A stretch of DNA of 53,947 bases from an uncultured Verrucomicrobia subdivision 3 bacterium. GTDB taxonomy: Bacteria > Verrucomicrobiota > Verrucomicrobiia > Limisphaerales > UBA11358. The stretch is from NCBI GenBank assembly GCA_903875465.1, contig CAIQWB010000110.1, forward strand, positions 1 to 53,947. Reading direction: 5' to 3'. The translations under genes and the position numbers were made by a program. The notes beneath the pieces are model-generated. The model did not search any database and was not told the DNA's origin. It was given only the letters and a program-made list of their open reading frames with translations. This document shows, piece after piece, positions 1 through 7,221 of the stretch. Each line of letters starts with the position of its first letter. The stretch's first letter is position 1.

Positions 1-352
1 CCACCGACCAATAAACATCCCCAGACGGCACGAGTCTCCCGCCAGCCCTTCCCTAGGGCTGAAAGCCCGTACCATACCAGCCTGGGCCAAAGCGAGTCCG
101 CGAGCGACGGCCCAGGTAAGGGTGCCTCAAACCGTACCGAGGCCTGTAGGGCCGCCCCAAAACCACCGCTACTCCCGTCGCGGGCCACCGACCAATAAAC
201 ATCCCCAGACGGCACGAGTCTCCCGCCAGCCCTTCCCTAGGGCTGAAAGCCCGTACCATACCAGCCTGGGCCAAAGCGAGTCCGCGAGCGACGGCCCAGG
301 TAAGGTTTCATCAATCAGTTTTGAGGCCTGTAGGGCCGCCCCAAAACCACCC
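1..352. repeat. Tandem pair of a ~184-bp hairpin-rich repeat
   Basis: Bases 1-121 recur unchanged at 185-305. After a short divergent stretch, 139-167 recurs at 323-351, so the period is 184 bp. Each unit holds two inverted repeats: GGGCT-gaa-AGCCC (56-68) and CCTGGGCC ... GGCCCAGG (81-88 with 109-116). The unit ends in a shared segment with the core ggcctgtagggccgcc. Frames through it encode only low-complexity, Arg/Pro-rich shadows. It looks like an interspersed, REP-like intergenic family caught as a tandem duplication. That it is interspersed is inferred from its structure. The left edge is cut by the window. Confidence 0.85.
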
Positions 353-375
353 CTTGCTCAACATTGGCATCCCGC

Positions 376-1362
376 TCAAAACAAATCCCGCGCATAGGCA
401 AACAACGCCGGCGCGCCGCCGGTATGCCAGAATAATACCGTTTCCTCCGGCCGGAACGTCCCCCGGCGGATTAAATGAATCAGCCCGCCAAACGCGCGGC
501 CAGCGTAGACCGGATCCAGCAGAATGCCCTCCTGGCGGGCCATTAAATAAATCGCCTCGCGCTCCAAATCACCAACCATTCCGTAGCCCTCCCCCGCGAA
601 GCCGTAAACCATGGTCACCTCGGCCGGTGTGAAGTGGGTGTCGTACCCGATATACTCCGCGCAGGCATTGGCAATCTGCGCCACCTCGATTTCATATTCC
701 AAATGCTCTGGATCATTTTTATCTATCGAAATGCCATGCAGCCGGCCCGTAAATCCTGCCACCCGCGCGCCCAATAAAATCCCCGCCTGGGTGCCCCCGG
801 AACTGGACCCAAAAACGATATGATCCACCCGCTGGCCCGTGGCGTGTAACTGCGCCATCAACTCCTGCATGGCCACCACGTAACCCGTCGCGCCCACGCC
901 ATTGGAACCGCCAACCGGAATGAGGTGGGGCCGGTGCCCCAGGGCGCGCAATTGGGTCTCCAAGGCAGCAAAGGTCGCCGCCCGCTGCGCGCGCTCGATC
1001 CAGTATTCTTGGGCCCCAAACAGTCGGTCAAGCAGCAGATTTCCTTCCGGTATTTCGGGTTGCTTCCCGTTGAGGATCAGCTCACAACGGAGCCCCGCCC
1101 GGGCCGCCGCCGCCGCCGTTTGCCGACAGTGGTTGGATTGCGCGGCCCCGGCCGTCACCAAAGTGTCTGCCCCCTCCGCCAAAGCCTGGCCCACCAGAAA
1201 TTCAAGTTTGCGCACCTTGTTGCCGCCCAGCGCCAAGCCCGTTTGGTCATCGCGTTTGATGAGCAGACGTGGTCCCCTCAGAGTCCGGGTGAGCGCGGGC
1301 AGCTCCGCCCAAGGCGTGGGCAGGCAGGCGAGCGGAAAGCGCGGCAATGTTTCCAAGTGCAT
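376..1362 (-). CDS. dcyD: D-cysteine desulfhydrase-like PLP enzyme (ACC deaminase family)
   Basis: A 328-residue fold-type II PLP enzyme, the same length as E. coli DcyD, which cleaves D-cysteine to pyruvate, sulfide and ammonia. Landmarks are the KRDD segment, GGNKVRKLEF with the expected PLP lysine K49, the GAAQSNHCRQTAAAA phosphate/substrate loop, the VGGSN segment, and the C-terminal HTGGAPALFAY typical of DcyD. I start it at the ATG at 1362, where the family's N-terminus (hLExLPRFPL) begins. An in-frame TTG at 1398 would add 12 unconserved residues. The Shine-Dalgarno sequence is weak (GAGGCGG about 14 nt upstream). It is divergent from larB. ACC deaminase activity cannot be excluded from sequence alone. 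Confidence 0.88.
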   Translation of the reverse strand: MHLETLPRFPLACLPTPWAELPALTRTLRGPRLLIKRDDQTGLALGGNKVRKLEFLVGQALAEGADTLVTAGAAQSNHCRQTAAAAARAGLRCELILNGKQPEIPEGNLLLDRLFGAQEYWIERAQRAATFAALETQLRALGHRPHLIPVGGSNGVGATGYVVAMQELMAQLHATGQRVDHIVFGSSSGGTQAGILLGARVAGFTGRLHGISIDKNDPEHLEYEIEVAQIANACAEYIGYDTHFTPAEVTMVYGFAGEGYGMVGDLEREAIYLMARQEGILLDPVYAGRAFGGLIHLIRRGTFRPEETVLFWHTGGAPALFAYARDLF

Positions 1363-1538
1363 ACGTGACGTTTTAACCGCCTCGCGCCCTTCGCGCAAGC
1401 CGCTTGGTGCCCGGATCGGGCGAGCCCTCCCCCCGATCCGTGAGGCGGAAATTCACCACCCTGAATCCTGGTGGCCTGGCCCTCGGCCGCCGGTTTTACG
1501 GAACAAATATCCCAAGCTTTGCCGCTCATATATTTCCC

Positions 1539-1566
1539 GTGACCTCGCCGCGCGCCCTTGTATTAT
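1539..1566 (+). promoter_or_regulatory. Candidate promoter for larB, possibly leaderless
   Basis: GTGACC (1539-1544) and TATTAT (1561-1566) are separated by 16 bp and fit a sigma70-type promoter. The predicted transcription start falls at or next to the GTG at 1573, and no Shine-Dalgarno sequence is visible, so the larB mRNA may be leaderless. Inference only. Confidence 0.3.
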
Positions 1567-1572
1567 GGGCGC

Positions 1573-2325
1573 GTGACAACATCCGAAGCCATTGACCTGC
1601 TGGAAGCCTATCGGGCGGGCAAAGTCCCGCGCGAAAAAATCCTCCAGGCCTTTCAGGCCGCCCCCACCGCCAGCCTCGGCTTTGCCCAGGTGGACACCCA
1701 CCGGGCGCTGCGTCAGGGATTTCCCGAAGTCATTTACGGTGCCGGCAAGACGCCGGACCAAGTCGTCAAAATCGCCGCCAAATTGCTGGAGCGCGAATCC
1801 TGCGTCCTGATCACCCGGGTGGGGCCCGAACATGCCCGCCTGCTGCGCCGTAAATTTAAAATCGCCGTCCATCACGAACTGGCCCGCTGCGTCACCCTTG
1901 AGAAAAAGCCCCTCGCCAAGCGCCCGGGCGTCATCGCCGTCATTTGTGCCGGCACCAGTGATTTGCCCGTGGCCGAGGAGGCCGCCATCACCGCCGAAAT
2001 CATGGGCAACACCGTCGAACGGATTCAAGACGCCGGGGTGGCCGGCCTGCACCGCATTCTGGCCCGGCTGGAAACCCTCCAGACCGCCAATGTCCTGGTG
2101 GTGGTGGCCGGCATGGAAGGCGCCCTCCCCAGCGTCGTGGCCGGCTTGGTCTCCAAACCCGTCATCGCCGTCCCCACCAGCGTGGGCTACGGTGCCAGCT
2201 TCGGCGGTGTCGCCGCCTTGCTCGGCATGCTGAATAGTTGCGGCAGCGGCGTCACCGTCGTAAATATCGATAACGGCTTCGGCGGCGGCTACGCCGCCAG
2301 CCAGATCAACCGCCTCGCTTCCTAG
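1573..2325 (+). CDS. larB: LarB, nickel-pincer nucleotide cofactor biosynthesis carboxylase
   Basis: A 250-residue protein. LarB carboxylates the pyridinium ring of nicotinic acid adenine dinucleotide and hydrolyses its pyrophosphate, the first step to the nickel-pincer cofactor of lactate racemase-like enzymes. The C-terminal half is PurE-like (CAGTSDLPVAEEA, VVVAGMEGALPSVVAGL, PTSVGYGASFGG). C223 in the LNSC segment matches the cysteine reported in LarB to bind substrate covalently. I chose the GTG at 1573 over the TTG at 1558 because the family begins just before the LLEAYRAG helix and an upstream -10-like TATTAT would overlap the longer start. It is followed after 170 bp by larC in the same direction. 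No larE or larA lies in this window. Confidence 0.93.
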   Translation: MTTSEAIDLLEAYRAGKVPREKILQAFQAAPTASLGFAQVDTHRALRQGFPEVIYGAGKTPDQVVKIAAKLLERESCVLITRVGPEHARLLRRKFKIAVHHELARCVTLEKKPLAKRPGVIAVICAGTSDLPVAEEAAITAEIMGNTVERIQDAGVAGLHRILARLETLQTANVLVVVAGMEGALPSVVAGLVSKPVIAVPTSVGYGASFGGVAALLGMLNSCGSGVTVVNIDNGFGGGYAASQINRLAS

Positions 2326-2495
2326 TGGGATTTGTATTAATAAAAATAATATTTAACATTACAAATAATAACCAACGAGGCATCCCGGAACCGCCCTTTC
2401 GGTCGTTTGGGCTGCTCAAAACCCTCAATCCCCGCCCCGTGGCCGTCTTAAAATGGTCAGAATACTGGGCATTTAATGATCTTTATCACTAATTC

Positions 2496-3872
2496 ATGAA
2501 AACGCTTTATTTGGACATTTTTAGCGGCATCAGTGGCGACATGTTTCTCGGCGCGCTCATTGATTTGGGGGTGAACCCCCAAAAACTGGGCCGCGAACTC
2601 GGCAAGCTGAAGCTCGACGGCTACCACCTCCACGTGGGCGACCAGGAAAAGAACGGCATCGCCGGCATCAAGGTGGATGTCCACTTGGAACACGACCACG
2701 ACGAGGAGCATGACCATTGCCACGATCACGATCACGATCATGACCACGAGCATGAGCATGAGCATGAGCATGAGCATGAGCATGAGCACAGCCATTCCCA
2801 TTCCCATGGCGATCATGAACATACCCATGAACATCCCCATAAACCCGGGGAAGACCACGACCATGATCATGCCCATGAGCACGATCACAGTGACTCCCGC
2901 ACCTTTGCCGAGATCAAAAAGCTGATCACTGCCAGCAAACTCTCACCCTGGGTAAAGCAGAAATCCATCGCCGTCTTCCAGCGCCTCGCCGAAGTGGAAG
3001 GCAAAATTCATGGCCAGCCCACGGAATCCGTCCATTTCCACGAAGTCGGGGCGGTGGATTCCATTGTGGACATTGTGGGTGCCTGCATCGGTTTGGAACT
3101 GCTCGGCAAACCCCGCGTCCTCGCCGCGCCGGTGGTGGAAGGCACTGGCTGGATCAAGTGTGCTCACGGCCGCTTCCCCCTGCCGGCGCCAGCCACCCTG
3201 GCCTTGCTCGGGGCGCGCGGCATTGCCGTTACCCAATGTGCGGAACCCAATGAACTGGTCACCCCCACCGGCGCGGCCTTGCTGGCCGAATTTGCCGAGA
3301 CTTTCTCCCCCATGGATAATTTGGTCGCCGAAAAAATCGGCTTTGGCATCGGCACCCGCGATAACCTGACCCGTCCGAATGTCCTGCGCGCCATCCTTGG
3401 TCAGGCCAGTGCCAAGGTGCAACAGGATTGGGAAACCGACCGCGTGGCCGTGCTGGAAACCAATTGCGACGACATCAATGCCGAAATCCTGGGCCATGTG
3501 CTGGAAACTGCCCTGGCAGCGGGAGCCCTGGATGTCTTTCACACCCCCATCCAGATGAAAAAGAACCGGCCCGGGGTCCTGCTCACGATTTTGTGCGCCG
3601 AAACCGATGCCGACAAGTTTTCCGCCCTATTGTTGCGCGAAACCAGCGCCTTTGGCGTCCGCCGCACCATTGCCGAACGGCGGAAATTGCGGCGGGAGTT
3701 TGCCGACGTCAAAACCAAGTACGGCAAAGTCACCGTTAAACTCGGCCGGCTCAATGGCGAACTGGTTCAGATCGCCCCCGAGTTCGAATCCTGCAAAAAG
3801 CTGGCTGTCGCCGCCAAGGTGCCACTGGCCCGGGTATATGAGGCTGCCCGCCGGGAATTCAAAGGTAAATAG
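2496..3872 (+). CDS. larC: LarC, CTP-dependent nickel insertion cyclometallase
   Basis: A 458-residue LarC (TIGR00299/DUF111 family), which inserts nickel into the pincer nucleotide at the expense of CTP. The family N-terminus is clear (YLDIFSGISGDMFLGALIDLG), as are HFHEVGAVDSIVDIVG, PVVEGTGWIKCAHG, NELVTPTGAALL and the C-terminal ETNCDDINAEILGHV and MKKNRPG segments. Residues 63-131 are an exceptionally His/Asp/Glu-rich insert, a plausible nickel store or chaperone loop, partly encoded by a GAGCAT hexanucleotide repeat. The gene is one uninterrupted frame, unlike the Lactobacillus larC1/larC2 split by programmed frameshift. The ATG at 2496 gives the conserved MKTLYLDIFSG start. No good Shine-Dalgarno sequence is present. 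Confidence 0.95.
   Translation: MKTLYLDIFSGISGDMFLGALIDLGVNPQKLGRELGKLKLDGYHLHVGDQEKNGIAGIKVDVHLEHDHDEEHDHCHDHDHDHDHEHEHEHEHEHEHEHSHSHSHGDHEHTHEHPHKPGEDHDHDHAHEHDHSDSRTFAEIKKLITASKLSPWVKQKSIAVFQRLAEVEGKIHGQPTESVHFHEVGAVDSIVDIVGACIGLELLGKPRVLAAPVVEGTGWIKCAHGRFPLPAPATLALLGARGIAVTQCAEPNELVTPTGAALLAEFAETFSPMDNLVAEKIGFGIGTRDNLTRPNVLRAILGQASAKVQQDWETDRVAVLETNCDDINAEILGHVLETALAAGALDVFHTPIQMKKNRPGVLLTILCAETDADKFSALLLRETSAFGVRRTIAERRKLRREFADVKTKYGKVTVKLGRLNGELVQIAPEFESCKKLAVAAKVPLARVYEAARREFKGK
2748..2789 (+). repeat. GAGCAT hexanucleotide microsatellite inside larC
   Basis: Six perfect GAGCAT units (2748-2783) are followed by GAGCAC and encode alternating Glu-His. A shorter GATCAC run lies just upstream. 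Being in frame with a period of six, slippage would lengthen or shorten the metal-binding insert without breaking larC. Confidence 0.9.
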
Positions 3873-4316
3873 CCCGGCCGTGCCGCTCCCGCCGAGTGTC
3901 ACGGTAGGAAATATTTGGCAAGTTCCTAATTCCAACAAATAATCTTTGGCAAATAACAAATTTAGGTTGGTGATGGGGGCGGAAATTGTTAAAAGATAAC
4001 AGTGTTCGGTGGCCAAACGTTTCTTCAGCGGACAACTCCCGTCCTGCCTTCTTGGCGTCGCCACCGAACACTTTTTAAAATCCCTGCTGGGGCAGTGGCA
4101 AAATTTCCGGTCGCAAATTATCTTTCCTGGCATATTTTTGTTCCTCCGCAAGGTTCGCCGCCGCCAGCCGGAAAATCCACACACCCTAAAATGAATGGCA
4201 ATTTTTGCTTGCTTCCCCTGGCATCACCCCTTATAAATATTGGACGATTACGTTGGCTACGCGCCAATTTGCTTGATGCTTAAAATAATAGATATGCCAC
4301 AACCGAAGAGGGTGTC
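3873..4316. other. Gene-free stretch between larC and infC
   Basis: About 440 bases without a credible ORF. The stretch is AT-rich in patches (3930-4000 and 4190-4290) and contains the long inverted repeat at 4001-4072 listed separately. It serves as the 5' region of infC. No tRNA or known riboswitch was recognised. Confidence 0.6.
4001..4072 (+). promoter_or_regulatory. 13-bp inverted repeat followed by a T-run, upstream of infC
   Basis: AGTGTTCGGTGGC (4001-4013) is exactly complementary to GCCACCGAACACT (4060-4072). The 46-nt spacer is followed immediately by further T residues and then AAAA. It could be a larC terminator or an attenuator in a long infC leader; infC starts 245 nt downstream. 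IF-3 operons in other bacteria are often controlled through leader structures, but no known class was matched here. Confidence 0.55.
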
Positions 4317-5069
4317 TTGAGCCGCCCTTTCTCTCCACGCAATTCCTCTCCTGCCTCGTTCGTCCGGGTCAATGGTAAAATCCGTGCCCGTGAAGTGCGC
4401 GTGATTGGAGTGGACGGCAAACAACTCGGAGTCATTCCTCTCACCGACGCGCTGAACCAAGCGCGCCAGCATGGGGTGGATCTCGTCGAAATTGCTGCCA
4501 CAGCCAATCCGCCGGTGTGTCGGCTCGTTGATTTTGGCAAATATCGCTATGAACAGGCCAAAAAGGAGAAGGAATCCAAAAAGCATCAGCACGCCTCCAC
4601 TGTCAAGGAAGTACAGTTGAGCCCGCGCATTGATCCGCATGATCTCGGCATCAAGGTGACCCATGCCATCGATTTCTTGTGCGAGGACATGAAGGTCAAA
4701 GTCGCACTCAAGTTCCGCGGCCGTGAAATGGCCCATACCGAAGTCGGTTTTGCCGTCATCAAAAAATTTCTCGCGGAAATCGCCCCCTTCGGGCACGAAG
4801 ATTTCCCGCCCAAACTGATTGGACGCGGCATCAATGTGATGATCAGTCCCCTCCCACGCAATAAACGGGCCAAAAACCCGCGTCAGTTGGCGGACGGCTC
4901 AGTGCCCGTGAACCCCAACAAGGTTCGTGTGCCGGATGAAGAGGATGAAGAGGACGACGAAGTGGAAGCTACGAATGGCAAGCCCGGTTCGGCTTCTCCA
5001 CAATCTGAAGGCCAACCGTCCGAAAGCTTTGGCAACACGCCGTTTAACGCATTGGACATCAAGGTCTAA
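4317..5069 (+). CDS. infC: Translation initiation factor IF-3
   Basis: A 250-residue IF-3, which binds the 30S subunit and secures start-codon fidelity. The N-domain is recognisable by VNGKIRAREVRVIG...LGV, DLVEIAATANPPVCRLVDFGKYRYE; the C-domain follows with KVTHAIDFLCEDMKVKVALKFRGREM and INVMISPLPRNKRAKN. After about residue 185 there is a ~65-residue acidic/Ser/Pro-rich tail (DEEDEEDDE) absent from E. coli IF-3. The start is TTG, in keeping with the rare start codons IF-3 genes use for autoregulation, and GAAGAGGG lies just upstream. The usual downstream partners rpmI and rplT are absent. A strong terminator follows at once, so the gene appears monocistronic. Confidence 0.96.
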   Translation: MSRPFSPRNSSPASFVRVNGKIRAREVRVIGVDGKQLGVIPLTDALNQARQHGVDLVEIAATANPPVCRLVDFGKYRYEQAKKEKESKKHQHASTVKEVQLSPRIDPHDLGIKVTHAIDFLCEDMKVKVALKFRGREMAHTEVGFAVIKKFLAEIAPFGHEDFPPKLIGRGINVMISPLPRNKRAKNPRQLADGSVPVNPNKVRVPDEEDEEDDEVEATNGKPGSASPQSEGQPSESFGNTPFNALDIKV

Positions 5070-5101
5070 ACCACTCCGGTGGGTAAGATTTAAGTTTTCG
5101 C

Positions 5102-5132
5102 AGCGGCAAACCAAGGTTTGCCGCTTTTTTTA
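5102..5132 (+). terminator. Rho-independent terminator of infC
   Basis: A perfect 11-bp stem, AGCGGCAAACC (5102-5112) with GGTTTGCCGCT (5115-5125), is followed by a run of T residues. It lies 33 bp after the infC stop. Confidence 0.9.
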
Positions 5133-5199
5133 TTTTGCACATCAGCAATTATTTCAAACGGGTTTAATCCAATTTGTTTTAAATAGCTAATATCTCTTT

Positions 5200-5586
5200 A
5201 TGAATTGCTTCTATCATGAAGCTCAGGTGGCGGTCGGCACTTGCAAATCCTGCGGCAAAGGTTTGTGCCGGGAATGCGCCGTCGACCTCACCAAGGGCTT
5301 GGCCTGTCGAGGCCGTTGTGAAGCCGATACCCAAGCCTTGATTCAACTCATCGACCGGAATATCGCGTTGGCAGCAACTACTTCGCGTACTATTCAGCAG
5401 GGTCGGAGATTGCGGTTCGGTGCCGGTGGTTTTCATCTAGTCTTCGGCTTGCTGTTTGTCGCTTTTGGAGTTCGCAATTATGAACGGATTGGCAGCCTGT
5501 TTATTATCATGGGGTCCGTGTTTATCGCCTATGGCATATACTGGCTAGTAGTGGTCAGCAGGCAGGGAAAGAATAAGCAACCATAA
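5200..5586 (+). CDS. Zinc-binding B-box-like membrane protein, unknown function
   Basis: A 128-residue protein. The first ~45 residues carry a Cys/His pattern resembling a B-box or zinc ribbon (C3, H6, C15-x2-C18, C23-x2-C26, C36, C40): FYHEAQVAVGTCKSCGKGLCREC. A helical linker follows, then two hydrophobic segments around residues 75-92 and 98-117, and a short basic tail. Proteins of this shape occur in Verrucomicrobiota and Acidobacteriota without a known role. The zinc domain is probably cytoplasmic, with two membrane helices behind it. It follows the infC terminator, so it needs its own promoter. The ATG has no strong Shine-Dalgarno sequence. Confidence 0.75.
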   Translation: MNCFYHEAQVAVGTCKSCGKGLCRECAVDLTKGLACRGRCEADTQALIQLIDRNIALAATTSRTIQQGRRLRFGAGGFHLVFGLLFVAFGVRNYERIGSLFIIMGSVFIAYGIYWLVVVSRQGKNKQP

Positions 5587-5669
5587 CAGTATTGGCTTTA
5601 GCCCTGACCCGGAACTCAGGGTGTTGCGGCTTTAATTCTCTCTGGGTTTTGCAGCTTGAAATTAGGAGT

Positions 5670-7115
5670 TTATTTCCCCGCTCCCCATTCCCGGACCAGT
5701 TCGGGAAACCGGCACGCCGTGCAGATGGCGTCCGAATTCCCGCAGAAATCGCGGACAATTTGTAGCAAACCTTGCTGGGCAAAAGCATTGCGCATGAATT
5801 GGTTGCCGCCCACTCCCAGCAAGCGTTGGCGGGCGAGTTTGAGCACGGCGTTATCTTCCGCAGGTGGCCAGGCAAAGTAACGCCGTTCCAACCGGTCGCG
5901 GAGCACTGCGTTTTTGCCTTCCACGGCCCGCACCCAAAGCCAGGGCAGGATGACATTCACCGCCAGATCCGTCACTCGGGCCTCGCCCAGCAGGGGCTGC
6001 GGTGTTTTCAACTTGGGCGAGCGCAAGGTCCAGTGGTACGACCAGAAATCATCAGGAGGACCCACCAGAATTTTGCGCAAGGAAGGCACCAGTTTGTCAT
6101 CCGGTAAATCCGCCACACACCATTGTTCCAGTTGCGCCAGCAAGTGGCCGCCCGCCAGCCAGTGCGCGGCCAAAGCTAGGCGGCGTTCGGGATGGTTGGC
6201 GGGTCGCAGTCCGTGAAATTTCCAGACGGAGCGGGGCAGTTGGCAGTCCGCAAAGGTATCCCGATCCCGCCACCACTGGTCCCAGACGGTGCGCAAATAA
6301 TTATCGGTGGATTTTTGTCGTCGGGTTAATTCATCCGGCAGCAAAGCGCTGATCCCGAGCAGGCGGGCTTGCAGAGCGAATCCATTCGCGGCCCCTGGCT
6401 GCCAGCGGGAGCGTAGTTCCGCCAAATTTTGCAGAGGCCAGACATTGTGCTTGTAGCCCAGGGCGCGAAACATGCCTTCCCACAAAGCCTGTTCCCACCC
6501 AGCCTGCCGGGCACGGGCCAGGAGCTGCGCCGACTTGGATTGCCAGCGCACTCGGGCCGCATCCTGCAACAACGCCAGGAGTTTTTCTTCCGGCAGCGCC
6601 CGCAAGGGGGCGCAACAGTGGCCACGCAGTTCTTCTGGCAGCGTACGCAGCGAGAGGTTTTCCAGCGACAGAGTTAACTCATCGAGCGGGGCGTCCAAGT
6701 AGTCTTTGAGTACCAGTCCCGGGGGCGTGGTGGTGGTCCTGGTGGGTTCATCCCAGAGCACTTGCAAGATGACATTTTTAAAGGCCGGATTACGATCGTG
6801 ACCATGGGCGTGCCAGCCGCTGGTGCGCAGGTCAATTTCCACGTCGCCCGTGCGCGGCGGCTCGCCGCCCAGTTGCAAGACCGCGCCGCGAAAATCCGGT
6901 CCCCCTTCCACACTGATAAAACCGGGATGTAACACACGGACAGACTGCCCTTCGGCGGTTTTGAGTTCGTCGCGCCGGAGGCGCTGGTGCTGCCAGATGG
7001 ATTGCAAAGCACGTTCACTGGGGCCGTCCGGCTGGCCGGCGCGCTCAAACAAAGCAGTCGCCCGGGCGAAGGCCACCCGGCGGCGGGCATAGAAAGTGTC
7101 GGCAATCGGAAACAC
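5670..7115 (-). CDS. DUF2851 family protein
   Basis: About 481 residues. The family core starts at LQSIWQHQRLRRDELKTAEG and continues with LHPGF...GGPDFRGAVLQLGG, GDVEIDLRTSGWHAHGHDRNPAFKNVILQVLWD, matching DUF2851, a family of unknown function common in Bacteroidota and Verrucomicrobiota. I start it at the GTG at 7115, preceded by AGCGGG. The frame stays open to 7295 but would then run into the divergent ispH start at 7222. It is convergent with the zinc-binding protein upstream. No catalytic residues are established for the family. Confidence 0.8.
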   Translation of the reverse strand: MFPIADTFYARRRVAFARATALFERAGQPDGPSERALQSIWQHQRLRRDELKTAEGQSVRVLHPGFISVEGGPDFRGAVLQLGGEPPRTGDVEIDLRTSGWHAHGHDRNPAFKNVILQVLWDEPTRTTTTPPGLVLKDYLDAPLDELTLSLENLSLRTLPEELRGHCCAPLRALPEEKLLALLQDAARVRWQSKSAQLLARARQAGWEQALWEGMFRALGYKHNVWPLQNLAELRSRWQPGAANGFALQARLLGISALLPDELTRRQKSTDNYLRTVWDQWWRDRDTFADCQLPRSVWKFHGLRPANHPERRLALAAHWLAGGHLLAQLEQWCVADLPDDKLVPSLRKILVGPPDDFWSYHWTLRSPKLKTPQPLLGEARVTDLAVNVILPWLWVRAVEGKNAVLRDRLERRYFAWPPAEDNAVLKLARQRLLGVGGNQFMRNAFAQQGLLQIVRDFCGNSDAICTACRFPELVREWGAGK

Positions 7116-7221
7116 TACCCGCTGTTTTGCCCGAGCGACGGATAAAGTCAAGCGCGGAGGCGGCCACCCGGCTTGGAAGTTCTGCTCGACGCTTCTGGCT
7201 GCCCCGTTTAAACTAGGCGCT

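Noticed and set aside
1-352. CRISPR array
   Set aside because: Only two long units are present; their period, size and internal hairpins do not fit short repeats with unique spacers, and no cas genes are nearby.
2677-2925. An 82-codon Met/Thr/Ile-rich ORF and a 143-codon antisense Met/Val-rich ORF over the His-rich part of larC
   Set aside because: Both are translations of the CAT/GAG repeat in other frames.
3781-3795. tRNA-like T-loop sequence gttcgaatcc
   Set aside because: It lies in the coding sequence of larC and no acceptor stem or anticodon arm can be built around it.
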